64,000 nt of DNA, taken from Exiguobacterium acetylicum (GTDB lineage Bacteria; Bacillota; Bacilli; Exiguobacteriales; Exiguobacteriaceae). Location of the stretch: NCBI RefSeq assembly GCF_022170825.1, contig NZ_CP081878.1, positions 2,258,001 to 2,322,000 of the forward strand, given 5' to 3'. The translations under genes were made by a program, and so were the position numbers. Positions 44,878 through 54,067 of this stretch are shown here, in pieces (positions within the stretch are counted from its first letter, which is position 1; each line of letters begins with the position of its first letter). The notes beneath the pieces were generated by a model, which saw only the letters and a list, made by a program, of their open reading frames with translations, had not been told where the DNA came from and searched no databases.

Positions 44878-45771
44878 TTAACGGGATGGATACGTAAATC
44901 CTTCCCCGATGACTTCCCGTACTTTGTGAATGACGACGAAGGCACGTGGATCTGCTGCTTCAACGATCTGTTTCAAAGGTGCGAGTTGTCGTTTATCGAC
45001 GATCATATATAACATGTCATTCTTTTGTTTCGTGAAATGACCATGGCTATGGATGACTGTTGCGCTACGACCAAGTGTCTCTGTTAGAATCGTCGCAATC
45101 TCTTCTTGGCGATGGCTAATGATTGTGACCGCTTCACGGACGTTCAATCCTTCGCTGACGAGATCAATCAAGTACGAGCCGATGATGATGGCAATCAACG
45201 TGTACAGCATCGTCTCTTCTCCAAATAGGAATCCTGATGCACCTACGACTGCAACATCGATGATGAACATCGAGACCGCGATACTCAGATTCAGATACTT
45301 ATTCATGAGTCGAGCGATGATAACGCCCCCACCCGTCGTTCCTCCAGCTCGAATGACGAGACCAATCCCAACACCAATCAGAATTCCCGCATAGACGGTA
45401 CCAATTAAACGGCTGTCAGATGATGTCGCTAGACTTGCTGTTGAGGAGAGGACAAACGACGTGACCGCGACTGAGATGACAGAATAGAGCATCGTCTTCC
45501 GGCTGAGGAATCGATAACCGACGATGAACAGCAAGGCGTTCGCAATCAGTGACACAAGTCCTGTATCCCATCCATACAGATAGTAGAAAATGACCGTGAT
45601 CCCGATCAATCCACCTTCTGATAAGTCATTTGGAATCGTAAAGTAGTTGATCCCAAAAGCGAGAATCGCCGATCCGACGACGACCCAAAAAATATCCTTC
45701 CAAGAGATCAGTTGCATCGCTTCAAAAGCACGGCGTCTTGTTTCTGCCGTTGTTGTTTTTCGTACGTTCAT
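44878..45771 (-). CDS. YitT family membrane protein (DUF161/DUF2179)
   Basis: 297 residues, AAAGGAGG ahead of the ATG. Six hydrophobic segments between about 25 and 200 (first: IFWVVVGSAILAFGINYF; then GGLIGITVIFYYLYG, GLVSLIANALLFIVGYRFL, and so on), including the glycine-rich RAGGTTGGGVIIARLMNK loop of the family, then a soluble DUF2179 domain (about 210-290, AVTIISHRQEEIATILTETLGRSATVIHSHGHF). Function is unknown; the cytosolic domain may bind a nucleotide or other ligand. Probably monocistronic. Confidence 0.9.
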   Translation of the reverse strand: MNVRKTTTAETRRRAFEAMQLISWKDIFWVVVGSAILAFGINYFTIPNDLSEGGLIGITVIFYYLYGWDTGLVSLIANALLFIVGYRFLSRKTMLYSVISVAVTSFVLSSTASLATSSDSRLIGTVYAGILIGVGIGLVIRAGGTTGGGVIIARLMNKYLNLSIAVSMFIIDVAVVGASGFLFGEETMLYTLIAIIIGSYLIDLVSEGLNVREAVTIISHRQEEIATILTETLGRSATVIHSHGHFTKQKNDMLYMIVDKRQLAPLKQIVEAADPRAFVVIHKVREVIGEGFTYPSR

Positions 45772-45805
45772 ATGCGTTCCTCCTTTTTTGATTAGGCGTG
45801 GCTCA

Positions 45806-45842
45806 ATAAAAATTCCGTACTGAAACGATGTCAGTACGGAAT
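45806..45842 (-). terminator. Terminator of the mutS2-DUF350-small protein transcript
   Basis: Perfect 12-bp stem ATTCCGTACTGA/TCAGTACGGAAT (45812-45842) with a 7-nt loop, followed by TTTTTAT on the minus strand. Confidence 0.92.
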
Positions 45843-45866
45843 GATCACACGGTAAGACCGGTTCTT

Positions 45867-45950
45867 TTAATTAAATACAATCCAGAGGATACCGACGACC
45901 AAAAAGGCGATCGAAACCCCGAACATGATTTTCGCTAAACGTTCTAACAC
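45867..45950 (-). CDS. Putative 27-residue membrane peptide
   Basis: A short frame beginning with GTG at 45950, seven bases after GTGGGG, and ending in TAA at 45867-45869. Translation starts MLERLAKI and continues with a single hydrophobic helix (MFGVSIAFLVVGILWIVF) to a final Asn. It begins 4 bp after the DUF350 stop and is followed by the strong terminator at 45812-45842, so it lies inside the transcript. The layout (short charged N-terminus, one helix, operon with a membrane protein) is typical of small membrane proteins that modulate a larger partner. No homologue is known to me. Confidence 0.6.
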   Translation of the reverse strand: MLERLAKIMFGVSIAFLVVGILWIVFN

Positions 45951-45954
45951 GGAT

Positions 45955-46362
45955 TCACCCCACTAACGCTGATCCGATGACGTAGGACATGCCGATCGAT
46001 AAGGCACATGAAATGATGCCGACAGCAATGTTGCCTTTCTCGATTTCACGGTCTACCGGCAAATTCGGTGTCAGGAATTCAAAGATCCAGTATGTCGATA
46101 TCAATAATAAGAAACCAAAGGCACTTTCAAGAAATATCGACCCGACCCGTTCTTCCCCCTGAACAGCGAAATGAACGATATTGGCGAGACCGATGATTTT
46201 TCCACCTGTTGCTAACGCAACGGCGATGTTGCCACTCTTGATATGTTCCCAGTTTTTATACCGGGTTGTCAACTCAAAAAGTGCAAGTCCTAAAATGATC
46301 AGTAATCCTGCGACCGAATAGAGCGCTGTCGTATAGACATAGACGTTCTCAAAAATGTTCAT
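45955..46362 (-). CDS. yshE: DUF350 family membrane protein (YshE-like)
   Basis: 135 residues, four membrane segments (about 12-30, 43-67, 74-94, 112-132) in two similar halves, each with a GNIAVxxxxxG motif (SGNIAVALATGGKI and KGNIAVGIISCALS), the hallmark of DUF350 proteins. TGAGG precedes the ATG at 46362. It follows mutS2 by 10 bp, as in Bacillus subtilis (mutSB-yshE). Function unknown; the family is sometimes linked to stress responses. Confidence 0.88.
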   Translation of the reverse strand: MNIFENVYVYTTALYSVAGLLIILGLALFELTTRYKNWEHIKSGNIAVALATGGKIIGLANIVHFAVQGEERVGSIFLESAFGFLLLISTYWIFEFLTPNLPVDREIEKGNIAVGIISCALSIGMSYVIGSALVG

Positions 46363-46372
46363 CTTACTTTCC

Positions 46373-48739
46373 TCATTTCAGTTCGATGATCGTCACACCA
46401 TGTCCGCCTTCACCTTGTCCACCTAAGCGATGACCTTTGACGTGACGATGACCTTTCAAGAATTCTTGGACACCTTGACGCATGGCTCCCGTACCAAGAC
46501 CATGAATGACACGAATGTGGTCGTAGTTCGATAGCAAGGCTTGGTCCATGAAACGCTCAAGCTTCGACAGCCCTTCTTCGACACGTACTCCACGCAAATC
46601 GAGTTCAGCTGAAGGTGCAGATTGTTTCGTGATACTTGTTCCACCAGAACGCCCTTTTGTTTGCGGACGTTTTGGTGTACTGCCGATCTTCGCGAGATCT
46701 TCCGGCTTGACGTTCACCTTCATGATCCCGACTTGAACCGTATACTCTCCGTTTGCCTGTTGGTTAATGATATAGCCTTTTTGATTGAAGGTCGTGACTT
46801 TGACTTCTTCCCCTTTATCAAAGCGTGGCGTTTGGTCGTATTTCGCTTTTACTTTCGCAATTCGCTTCTCTTGCAAGCTTGGTTTCGCATCTTCAAGTTT
46901 TTTACGTGCTTCGATCAATTCGTGTTCTTTGACGGCACCGGCATCACGTAATTCCTTCAAGCGCTTAATGACACCTTCTGCTTCTTTTTGCGCCCGTTCG
47001 ACAGCACGTGCTGCTTTTTCTTCTGCTTTTGCCAAAATCTCATTCTTCTCTTCCTGGATCTCGGCTTGTTCTTGCTCGAATTGCTCACGCTCTGCAACGA
47101 GACGTTTCTTCTCTTCTAGTAACTGAGCCTCTAACGTTTCAGCACGTTGTTTCGCTTCTTCCAATCGTTCAATCATCGTCTCGACGGACTGTGCATCACT
47201 ACCGATTTGACCGCGTGCTGCGTCGATAATCCGGTCTTCGAGTCCGAGGCGTTTTGAAATCTCAAACGCATTCGATCGTCCAGGTACACCGATGAGTAAA
47301 CGGTACGTCGGACTAAGTGATTCGACATCGAATTCCATCGACGCGTTGACGACGCCTTCTCGGTTGTAGCCGTATGCTTTTAACTCCGAATAGTGTGTCG
47401 TCGCTGCAACGCGTGCTCCGCGGCGCTTGACTTCATCAAGAATCGCGATTGCTAAAGCAGCACCCTCTGTCGGGTCGGTTCCGGCACCTAACTCATCAAA
47501 CAGGACCAAACTCATAAAATCGATTTTTTCCATCATCGAGACGATATTCGTCATGTGCGAACTAAATGTCGATAAGTTTTGTTCAATCGACTGTTCATCC
47601 CCGATATCAGCATAAATCGCATCAAAGACACTGAGCTCTGTCTCATCTGCTGCCGGCACATATAGTCCTGATTGCACCATCAACTGTAGAAGACCGATTG
47701 TTTTGAGTGTAACTGTCTTACCACCGGTGTTTGGACCGGTGATGACGAGTGATGTAAAATCACCACCAAGCGATACGGTAATCGGTACGACTTCCTCTTT
47801 CGGAATGAACGGATGTCGTGCTTCCTTGAGAATGATATGGCGATTTTCGTTCAAGCGCGGTTCGACAGCACCAATCTGATGACCGTATAACGCTTTCGCC
47901 ATGATGAAATCGAGTTCTGCTAGCACATCAAGATTGATGCGAAGTGAATCACCGACACTACCGACAAGTGCTGAAAGTTGGGCGAGAATTCGTTCGATTT
48001 CAGCTCGTTCTTTCAAACGCGCTTCTTGGATCTCGTTGTTTGCAGAAACGACAGCTTGCGGTTCGATGAATAACGTTGCACCGGACGCCGACTGATCGTG
48101 GACGATTCCCCCAAAGGCTTGACGGTACTCTTGTTTGACCGGTACACAATACCGATCATTTCGCATCGTCACGATCGCGTCAGACAACATTTTCGCTTTA
48201 CTGCGTAAGACGTTATCGATTTTTGAACGGACTTGTCCTTCGAGCGAGCGCAACTGACTTCGTAACGCTCGTAATTTATCACTTGCCGAATCTTGGACCG
48301 TTCCCTGATCATCAATCGCATGACGGATGCCTTGTTCGATTTCAACGAGCTTTGTGATTTGCTCGATTCGACTATCAAGGCGTGGTAATCGTAGGTCTGC
48401 ATGATCCTCGTGTAGCCGCTCTTGGAACGCTTTCACTTGACGTCCAGAATAGACGACGTCTGCGACGGATAATAATTCACTTGTTGAAAGGACAGAGCCA
48501 ATCTCTGCCCGCTTGACCTCACTCCGGACATCTGTCAATCCACCAAACGGATAACGGTCACGCAAACGATAGACTGTTGTTGCTTCTGTCGTGACGGCTA
48601 ACAATTCCTTGACCTGCTCGAACTCTTCCGCAGGACGCATCGCTCGAACGAACTGTGCACCAAGTGAGCTTGCCGTGAAAGCGAGCATGTTTTCTTTTAG
48701 CTTTTCATATTCTAATACGCGTAATGCGTTGGCATTCAT
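46373..48739 (-). CDS. mutS2: Endonuclease MutS2
   Basis: 788 residues. MutS paralogue lacking mismatch-recognition domain I; in Firmicutes it acts on recombination intermediates or collided ribosomes. MutS core with Walker A GPNTGGKTVTLKT near 335, Walker B LVLFDELGAGTDPTEGAALA near 410, a long coiled coil (about 515-640), and a C-terminal Smr domain (LDLRGVRVEEGL ... HGLGTGAMRQGVQEFLKGH) with the LDLR and HGxG nuclease motifs. The ATG follows the polX stop with no gap, with TAGGAG in the polX end. Confidence 0.96.
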   Translation of the reverse strand: MNANALRVLEYEKLKENMLAFTASSLGAQFVRAMRPAEEFEQVKELLAVTTEATTVYRLRDRYPFGGLTDVRSEVKRAEIGSVLSTSELLSVADVVYSGRQVKAFQERLHEDHADLRLPRLDSRIEQITKLVEIEQGIRHAIDDQGTVQDSASDKLRALRSQLRSLEGQVRSKIDNVLRSKAKMLSDAIVTMRNDRYCVPVKQEYRQAFGGIVHDQSASGATLFIEPQAVVSANNEIQEARLKERAEIERILAQLSALVGSVGDSLRINLDVLAELDFIMAKALYGHQIGAVEPRLNENRHIILKEARHPFIPKEEVVPITVSLGGDFTSLVITGPNTGGKTVTLKTIGLLQLMVQSGLYVPAADETELSVFDAIYADIGDEQSIEQNLSTFSSHMTNIVSMMEKIDFMSLVLFDELGAGTDPTEGAALAIAILDEVKRRGARVAATTHYSELKAYGYNREGVVNASMEFDVESLSPTYRLLIGVPGRSNAFEISKRLGLEDRIIDAARGQIGSDAQSVETMIERLEEAKQRAETLEAQLLEEKKRLVAEREQFEQEQAEIQEEKNEILAKAEEKAARAVERAQKEAEGVIKRLKELRDAGAVKEHELIEARKKLEDAKPSLQEKRIAKVKAKYDQTPRFDKGEEVKVTTFNQKGYIINQQANGEYTVQVGIMKVNVKPEDLAKIGSTPKRPQTKGRSGGTSITKQSAPSAELDLRGVRVEEGLSKLERFMDQALLSNYDHIRVIHGLGTGAMRQGVQEFLKGHRHVKGHRLGGQGEGGHGVTIIELK

Positions 48740-50455
48740 TTAATCCACTCCTAAACGTTTTCGACCGAAGAATGCAAGTGCCTCTTCGGCACTCCACGTA
48801 TTGATGACATCAGACGCCTCCAAATAGGCTTTACGTGCATGAAGGACACCAAGTTTCATATCTTCTAACATTTCTGGTCGGTGTGTATCCGTATTGATCA
48901 AAATCTTTACTCCGGCAGCCTTCGCTTTCGCAAGGGAACTTGCCGTCAAATCGAATCGTGCTGGGTTTGCGTTCATCTCAAGTGCTGTTCCTGTCTCTGC
49001 TGCTAATTCGATCAATCGATCGACGTTGACGGCATAACCTTCACGTCTACCGATGATTCGTCCCGTCGGATGGGCAATGAGAGAGACGTATGGATTACGA
49101 CAAGCATTCTCGAGTCGTTGCATGATTTCTTCTTCTGTCTGATCAAACTTCGAGTGGATCGAGGCAATGACATAATCCATCTCTTTTAAGAATTCATCTT
49201 CGTAATCGAGCGATCCATCGGGCAAGATATCCATCTCGACACCACATAAAATCGTCATCTCAGGATGCTTCGCTCGCGCTGCTTCAATCTCGACGCGTTG
49301 CGCACGCAAGCGCTCCTCCGTCAATCCATTGACGAACTTCATGTACTTACTGTGATCCGTGATTGCCATCCACGTATATCCTCGTGCTGCACATGCATCG
49401 ACCAATTCTTCGACAGACAAGGTACCATCTGACCACATCGTATGCATATGAACATCGGCCTCAATGTCTTGTTCAATCAAGAGTTTTGATATATCCTGTT
49501 CAAACTCCTGCCGCCCCGCCCGTAATTCCGGTGCGATGAACGGTAAGTCGTACCGTGCAAACAATTCTTCTTCCGTCTTTGGCTGCACTAAACCGTTCTT
49601 TGTCTCGACACCATATTCAGAAATACTCTCTCCTCGTTCTTTAGCGAGTTGACGCATCCGAACATTATGATCCTTTGAACCCGTGAAATGATGTAAGGTT
49701 GACGCGTACGCCGCGTCATCCACGATTCGGAAATCAATCGCGATATAATGGACGTCTCGTTTTAAGACGAGTGACACTTTCGTACTACCGGCAGCAATGA
49801 CTTCATCAATCAACGATAGTTCAAGAAGTTGCTCCTTGATCCGTTCCGGTTCGTTCGTCGAGAGGATGAAATCAAGATCCTTACATGTTTCTTCTGCTCG
49901 TCGGAAACTTCCGCCGACTTCGAAGCGGATGACTTCGTCAAACGAGGCAAGTGTCTGATTTAATTCAGCAACGACCTTTCGCATGACACCATATGGCAGG
50001 CGCTCCGGTCGTGTTTCAAATGTTTCGAGCGCTTTAACGTATTTCTCGACCGTCTTCTTGCCAAATCCAGGCATCGCTTCGACTGTACCATCGGCTAATT
50101 TCTCTGCAAAGGAATCCGCATCAATGACACCGACTTCATGCAGTTTAGCAAGTTTCTTACCACCAAGCCCCGGAATCTTTAGTAAGGCAATTAGCCCTTC
50201 TGGCACTTCTTGTTCAAGTTCCGTCAAAGCAGTACTCGTTCCGGTTTGTCGGTATTCTTCAAGTACGGCAGCTGTGCCCTTACCGATCCCCTTCATCGCC
50301 GTGAAATCTTCGATCGCCATGAAGTCTGCATCAGACGCTTCGAGGATACTTGCCGCTTTTCGAAAAGCATTGATTTTAAATGGATTTTCCCCTTTGACCT
50401 CTAGGTAGACGGATATCCGTTCCAAGTGACGCATCGCATCTTGAATCGTACGCAT
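48740..50455 (-). CDS. polX: DNA polymerase/3'-5' exonuclease PolX
   Basis: 571 residues from the ATG at 50455 (GGGGAG upstream). Family X polymerase with a C-terminal PHP nuclease, used in base excision repair. N-terminal 8-kDa region with helix-hairpin-helix MKGIGKGTAAVLEEY and IPGLGGKKLAKLHEVG, MPGFGKKTVEKY, nucleotidyltransferase motif GGSFRRAEETCKDLDFIL near 190, and the PHP domain from about 335 (DVHMHTMWSDGTLSVEELV, ITDHSKYMK, GVEMDILPDGSLDY). Operon cvpA-polX-mutS2, as in Bacillus. Confidence 0.95.
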   Translation of the reverse strand: MRTIQDAMRHLERISVYLEVKGENPFKINAFRKAASILEASDADFMAIEDFTAMKGIGKGTAAVLEEYRQTGTSTALTELEQEVPEGLIALLKIPGLGGKKLAKLHEVGVIDADSFAEKLADGTVEAMPGFGKKTVEKYVKALETFETRPERLPYGVMRKVVAELNQTLASFDEVIRFEVGGSFRRAEETCKDLDFILSTNEPERIKEQLLELSLIDEVIAAGSTKVSLVLKRDVHYIAIDFRIVDDAAYASTLHHFTGSKDHNVRMRQLAKERGESISEYGVETKNGLVQPKTEEELFARYDLPFIAPELRAGRQEFEQDISKLLIEQDIEADVHMHTMWSDGTLSVEELVDACAARGYTWMAITDHSKYMKFVNGLTEERLRAQRVEIEAARAKHPEMTILCGVEMDILPDGSLDYEDEFLKEMDYVIASIHSKFDQTEEEIMQRLENACRNPYVSLIAHPTGRIIGRREGYAVNVDRLIELAAETGTALEMNANPARFDLTASSLAKAKAAGVKILINTDTHRPEMLEDMKLGVLHARKAYLEASDVINTWSAEEALAFFGRKRLGVD

Positions 50456-50471
50456 CTGCAATTCTCCCCTC

Positions 50472-50497
50472 AAAAAAAGCTCCCATTTAACGGGAGC
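50472..50497 (-). terminator. Terminator-like hairpin between cvpA and polX
   Basis: Stem GCTCCC/GGGAGC (50479-50497) followed by seven T on the minus strand; the polX ribosome binding site begins about two bases later. Confidence 0.82.
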
Positions 50498-50501
50498 ATG
50501 T

Positions 50502-51050
50502 TTATTTTATCAATCCAACTTTGTCCATCAACCAATTCGCAAGGAGCGGTGTATGCTGGATGATGAAGCTTGCCAAACTCGAGTCCGCGATCGCATCCTG
50601 TATCGACTGGATCGGAACGAATGCTGCTAGGAACAAGAGTAAGAAGATGAAGATGTACATCTCGATGAAGCCGAAGACGCCGCCTAATAACCCTTTAACT
50701 TGTTTTAAAATCGGCACGTTCGTCAACGAATCAAACATCGACAACAAGATCGCTAAGATGATTTTTGTACCGAAGAACAGGACAATGAACCAAAAGGCTT
50801 TGTAGAACACCTCATCGAGTCGTGCTGAACTTGGAATCGAAAACATCGTCAAGTTGATTCCCGCATCATCTAGTGTTGACGGATACGGCACCCACAAACG
50901 GAATTTCGTCGCTAGTTCCTCATAGAACGACAAGGCGACGATGAAGGAAATGATCAGGCTGAGCAAATGCCCGGCCTGCAATACGACTCCCCGTCGGACG
51001 CCGGTCATGACACCTAAGGCGAGAAGTAATAAGATAACAAAAGAAATCAT
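50502..51050 (-). CDS. yshB: CvpA family membrane protein (YshB)
   Basis: 182 residues with four membrane helices (about 1-17, 25-43, 83-105, 122-145). GVRRGVVLQAGHLLSLIISFIVAL and the central GLLGGVFGFIEMYIFIFLLLF fit the CvpA/colicin V production family, in which most members have no firm function. The ATG follows the zapA stop by three bases and has only a weak ribosome binding site, implying coupling. Position between zapA and polX is as in Bacillus. Confidence 0.9.
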   Translation of the reverse strand: MISFVILLLLALGVMTGVRRGVVLQAGHLLSLIISFIVALSFYEELATKFRLWVPYPSTLDDAGINLTMFSIPSSARLDEVFYKAFWFIVLFFGTKIILAILLSMFDSLTNVPILKQVKGLLGGVFGFIEMYIFIFLLLFLAAFVPIQSIQDAIADSSLASFIIQHTPLLANWLMDKVGLIK

Positions 51051-51053
51051 AGT

Positions 51054-51290
51054 TTATAGTTCACCCAAATTCTTTTTTATTTTTACGTAATCACTACCAA
51101 TATTAAGCGCCGCTAGGACGGCGATTTGACGAACGTCGAGTTGTGGTGCTTGTTCTCGGATTTCTCGAATTTTCGTATCCACGAGGAGACCCACTTCGCG
51201 TACGTGTTCTGGCGACTCCGTTCCGACAATCGTATAATCATTGCCTGCGATATGAATCGTCGTCCGGTTCAACCCTTCTGAATCAGCCAT
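51054..51290 (-). CDS. zapA: Cell division protein ZapA
   Basis: 78 residues from the ATG at 51290 (AGGAGG eight bases ahead). Promotes FtsZ filament bundling at the division ring. N-terminal TTIHIAGNDYTIVGTESPEHVREVGLLVDTKIREI and the C-terminal helix DVRQIAVLAALNIGSDYVKIK are typical. Heads zapA-cvpA-polX-mutS2 and faces rnhC divergently, as in Bacillus. Confidence 0.93.
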   Translation of the reverse strand: MADSEGLNRTTIHIAGNDYTIVGTESPEHVREVGLLVDTKIREIREQAPQLDVRQIAVLAALNIGSDYVKIKKNLGEL

Positions 51291-51410
51291 TTTTCTGTCC
51301 TCCTCATACTTTGCTTCTTTCATATAGTACCATCATTTTCGTTTTAGGAAAAGAAGTCCCCCATCGGTCTTAAGGATGGTATGCTTAATCCCGGAAAGGG
51401 AGGTTATCTC

Positions 51411-52331
51411 GTGGGAACTACCGTTTTACGCTTATCTAAAGAAAAGCAAGACCTCGTCATAGAAGAGTTTAAACAAGGACAAACGAAGAGTCCACCCTAT
51501 GCGCGATTTGCCGCCAAAGTACCTGGATGTGTCATCACGATTTATAATTCTGGAAAAGTGATGTTTCAAGGAACACAAGCAGAAGCAATCGCCGCACGTT
51601 TTGGTACGGCTACACCGACGAAATCAAAAGAACCCGTTGTATCCACGTTACCAGATGGTTTTGCTGAATGGTCTGTCGCCGGTAGCGACGAAGTAGGCAA
51701 AGGTGACTTCTTCGGTCCCCTCGTCGTCGTCGCTTCCTTCGTTGATCGCAAGCACATCGCACTACTTCGTGAACTTGGTGTTCGTGATTCAAAGCACCTG
51801 AACGATACCGAGATTCGGCGGATTGCTCGCGATCTTCATGCGGTCATTCCATATACGTATCGTGTCTTACACAATCCAGAATACAATCAGATGCAACAGA
51901 CGATGACACAAGGAAAGATGACTGCACTGATGCATAATGATGTCTTGCAACGTCTCCTTGACCAATTGGAGACTCAACCAGAAGCGATCCTAATCGATCA
52001 GTTCGCTGAAAAGAGCGTTTACTATAAACACTTATCTGGTATCGAAAGTCCTGTTCGAGAAAACGTCTACTTCTCGACTAAAGCGGAACAACTCCATGTC
52101 GCAGTTGCTGCTTCCTCGATCATCGCTCGTGCGATTTTTCTAAAGGAAATGGATAAACTAAGCGAGACAACAGGTATCGTGATTCCTAAAGGTGCAGGAG
52201 CTAAAGTTGATCAAGTCGCTGCTTCGCTCATTTTACGTCATGGTGCTGACAAACTTCGCAACTGGACAAAGGCGCATTTTGCCAATACGAAAAAGGCACA
52301 ACAATTAGCTACGAAGCGAAACCGACCATGA
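51411..52331 (+). CDS. rnhC: Ribonuclease HIII
   Basis: 306 residues from a GTG at 51411, set by AAAGGGAGG eight bases ahead; an ATG ten codons earlier overlaps the ribosome binding site region. Cleaves RNA in RNA-DNA hybrids. N-terminal TBP-like substrate-binding domain (TTVLRLSKEKQDLVIEEF, YNSGKVMFQG) and a catalytic domain starting SDEVGKGDFFGPLVVV with Asp93 and Glu94; further acidic residues in VRDSKHL and LIDQFAEKSVY. The usual GxG after DEVG is Lys here (DEVGKGD). Monocistronic, with its own terminator. Confidence 0.94.
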   Translation: MGTTVLRLSKEKQDLVIEEFKQGQTKSPPYARFAAKVPGCVITIYNSGKVMFQGTQAEAIAARFGTATPTKSKEPVVSTLPDGFAEWSVAGSDEVGKGDFFGPLVVVASFVDRKHIALLRELGVRDSKHLNDTEIRRIARDLHAVIPYTYRVLHNPEYNQMQQTMTQGKMTALMHNDVLQRLLDQLETQPEAILIDQFAEKSVYYKHLSGIESPVRENVYFSTKAEQLHVAVAASSIIARAIFLKEMDKLSETTGIVIPKGAGAKVDQVAASLILRHGADKLRNWTKAHFANTKKAQQLATKRNRP

Positions 52332-52357
52332 CCCTTGCGGAATGGTCGGTTTTTTTA
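52321..52357 (+). terminator. Terminator of rnhC
   Basis: Stem ACCGACCAT/ATGGTCGGT (52321-52350) enclosing the rnhC stop codon, then seven T. Confidence 0.9.
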
Positions 52358-53821
52358 AATGACAGATTCCCCTTTAGACAATCGTTCTAATTCTGCAAGT
52401 AATATGGTTTTTTCATTAAACGGAATCGTTTTTGTACCGATTCGCTCTACTTCATCGTGACCTTTTCCAACGACGACGATCCGTTGTCCTTCATGAGCAA
52501 GATGGGCAGCTTGTACAAGAGCTTCATGCCGGGACGTATGACAACCAACGACTCGGTCTTGCGGAATATCGACAATCAACTCTTCGATGATCTGTTTCGG
52601 TGCTTCCGATCTCGCATCATGAACTGTTACGATGATTTTTGAGCAATATTTACTCGCAATTCGTCCCATCTCCGCTCGTTTCGTACGGTCACGTTCTCCG
52701 GCCGCACTTAAGACGACCGCTAGTGACTCTCCTGAAGAAGTAAGTGCCTCTAAGCATTTTTCAAGACCATCCGGTGTATGCGCATAGTCAAGATAAATTT
52801 CACAAGGATCCCAGGCGAGCCGTTCGAGTCGTCCCTTCGGTAACTCTAGTCCTGGAATATGACGAATCAGTGCATACAGGTTAGCATCGCCTGCTCGCAA
52901 TAATCCCATTGCCGCCGCTAAATTCGCCGCATTGAATTCACCAAGTAGAGCGGTCGGCACACGCGTCGTCGTCTCATCGATGCGCACATTAACGGTATCC
53001 GTCAGCCACTCGACTGCGATTTGTGATGTTCGATTCGGTTGAGTCGTATACCAAATGACCGGTTGTAAAGGAGCGGCTTCTCGCATGACACGACTCCAAC
53101 CATCTTCTCGATTTAAGACGATTGCCCGTCCACTTGACGCAGCGACTTGCTGAAATAACAAGGCTTTTGTCTTTGCGTAATCTTCCATTGAATGATGATA
53201 ATCAAGATGATCATGCGTCAGATTCGTAAAGGCTGCTGAGTGGAAGGATACTCCCTCCACTCGACCTTCAGCCAGTGCGTGAGAAGACACTTCGATGATA
53301 CAATCCGTCACACCTTTTTCGACCATTTCAAACAATAAACGATGCAAGATGATCGCTTCAGGTGTCGTATTTGGTGTCTCAATGAGTTCCTCATCGATTC
53401 GTGCACCGACCGTACTGATCATGCCGGCTTTCACACCTGTTGATCGAAAGAGATCGTAAGCCAATTTCGTCGTCGTCGTTTTTCCATTTGTGCCTGTTAC
53501 ACCGTAGACGCGCATTTTCCGACTCGGTTGATCGTAAAAACGGTCCGCAACTTGACCTACAAGCCGTTTTGTATCTGGTACGGTGATGACAGGAACCTGA
53601 CTATCTGGTAATGATCGGTCAGCTAGAATCGCGACAGCACCATTATTGATTGCTTGATCAATGTAATCGTGCCCGTCAACCGTATATCCGTTGATGCAGA
53701 TGAATAATCCACCCGGTGTGATTTGCCGTGAATCGGTGGCGATATTCGTAATGATTGGATTGATTGCTTCATTTATAGTGATTGGTAATAGTTCAGTCAG
53801 AAGCTTTGCTAGTCGACTCAT
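52355..53821 (-). CDS. murE: Stand-alone UDP-N-acetylmuramoyl-tripeptide synthetase (MurE family)
   Basis: 488 residues. Adds the third amino acid to the UDP-MurNAc-dipeptide in the cytosol with ATP. N-terminal UDP-binding domain (TDSRQITPGGLFICINGYTVDGHDYI), P-loop GTNGKTTTT at 110-118, TTPEAI, carbamylated-lysine region KTKALLF (Lys219), LDYAHTPDGLEKCL and GKGHDEVERIG. The residue set that reads DNPR in diaminopimelate-adding enzymes and DDPN/DNPA in lysine-adding ones is HDAR here (401-404), and the usual GGDRD is AGERD, so specificity is unclear. It lies outside any division/cell-wall cluster and is not in an operon. GAAGGGAAGAG precedes the ATG. Confidence 0.85.
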   Translation of the reverse strand: MSRLAKLLTELLPITINEAINPIITNIATDSRQITPGGLFICINGYTVDGHDYIDQAINNGAVAILADRSLPDSQVPVITVPDTKRLVGQVADRFYDQPSRKMRVYGVTGTNGKTTTTKLAYDLFRSTGVKAGMISTVGARIDEELIETPNTTPEAIILHRLLFEMVEKGVTDCIIEVSSHALAEGRVEGVSFHSAAFTNLTHDHLDYHHSMEDYAKTKALLFQQVAASSGRAIVLNREDGWSRVMREAAPLQPVIWYTTQPNRTSQIAVEWLTDTVNVRIDETTTRVPTALLGEFNAANLAAAMGLLRAGDANLYALIRHIPGLELPKGRLERLAWDPCEIYLDYAHTPDGLEKCLEALTSSGESLAVVLSAAGERDRTKRAEMGRIASKYCSKIIVTVHDARSEAPKQIIEELIVDIPQDRVVGCHTSRHEALVQAAHLAHEGQRIVVVGKGHDEVERIGTKTIPFNEKTILLAELERLSKGESVI

Positions 53822-54006
53822 GATGTACTCTTCCCTTCTTCTCTCTATGTCAAGATGATTTAGTCACCTATCACACAAGCAGTCGTTTCCGTTGTTTCAA
53901 GTAAATTAAATACTCTTTTACGGAACATACCCCGTTTAAGAGTTGCTTAATCTTCATTCATCGGAGAAGTTAATTCTCGTCGATGAACTAAAGTCATTCT
54001 CTCCCC

Positions 54007-54055
54007 TTGTAACTCTGATTCAGCTTTGATACACTCTTAAAGTTAACTAGTTAAC
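54007..54055 (+). promoter_or_regulatory. Promoter and palindromic operator of the marR-MFS operon
   Basis: TTGTAA (54007-54012), 17-bp spacer, TACACT (54030-54035). A perfect 14-bp palindrome GTTAACTAGTTAAC (54042-54055) covers the expected transcription start, a typical position for a MarR operator. The rest of the 53822-54067 gap holds no other clear feature apart from a weak GAGAA/TTCTC repeat. Confidence 0.7.
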
Positions 54056-54067
54056 CGAAGGGGAAAT

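Noticed and set aside
53964-53978. GAGAA-GTTAA-TTCTC inverted repeat between murE and marR
   Set aside because: Short arms, no promoter context and no T tract; not distinguishable from chance.
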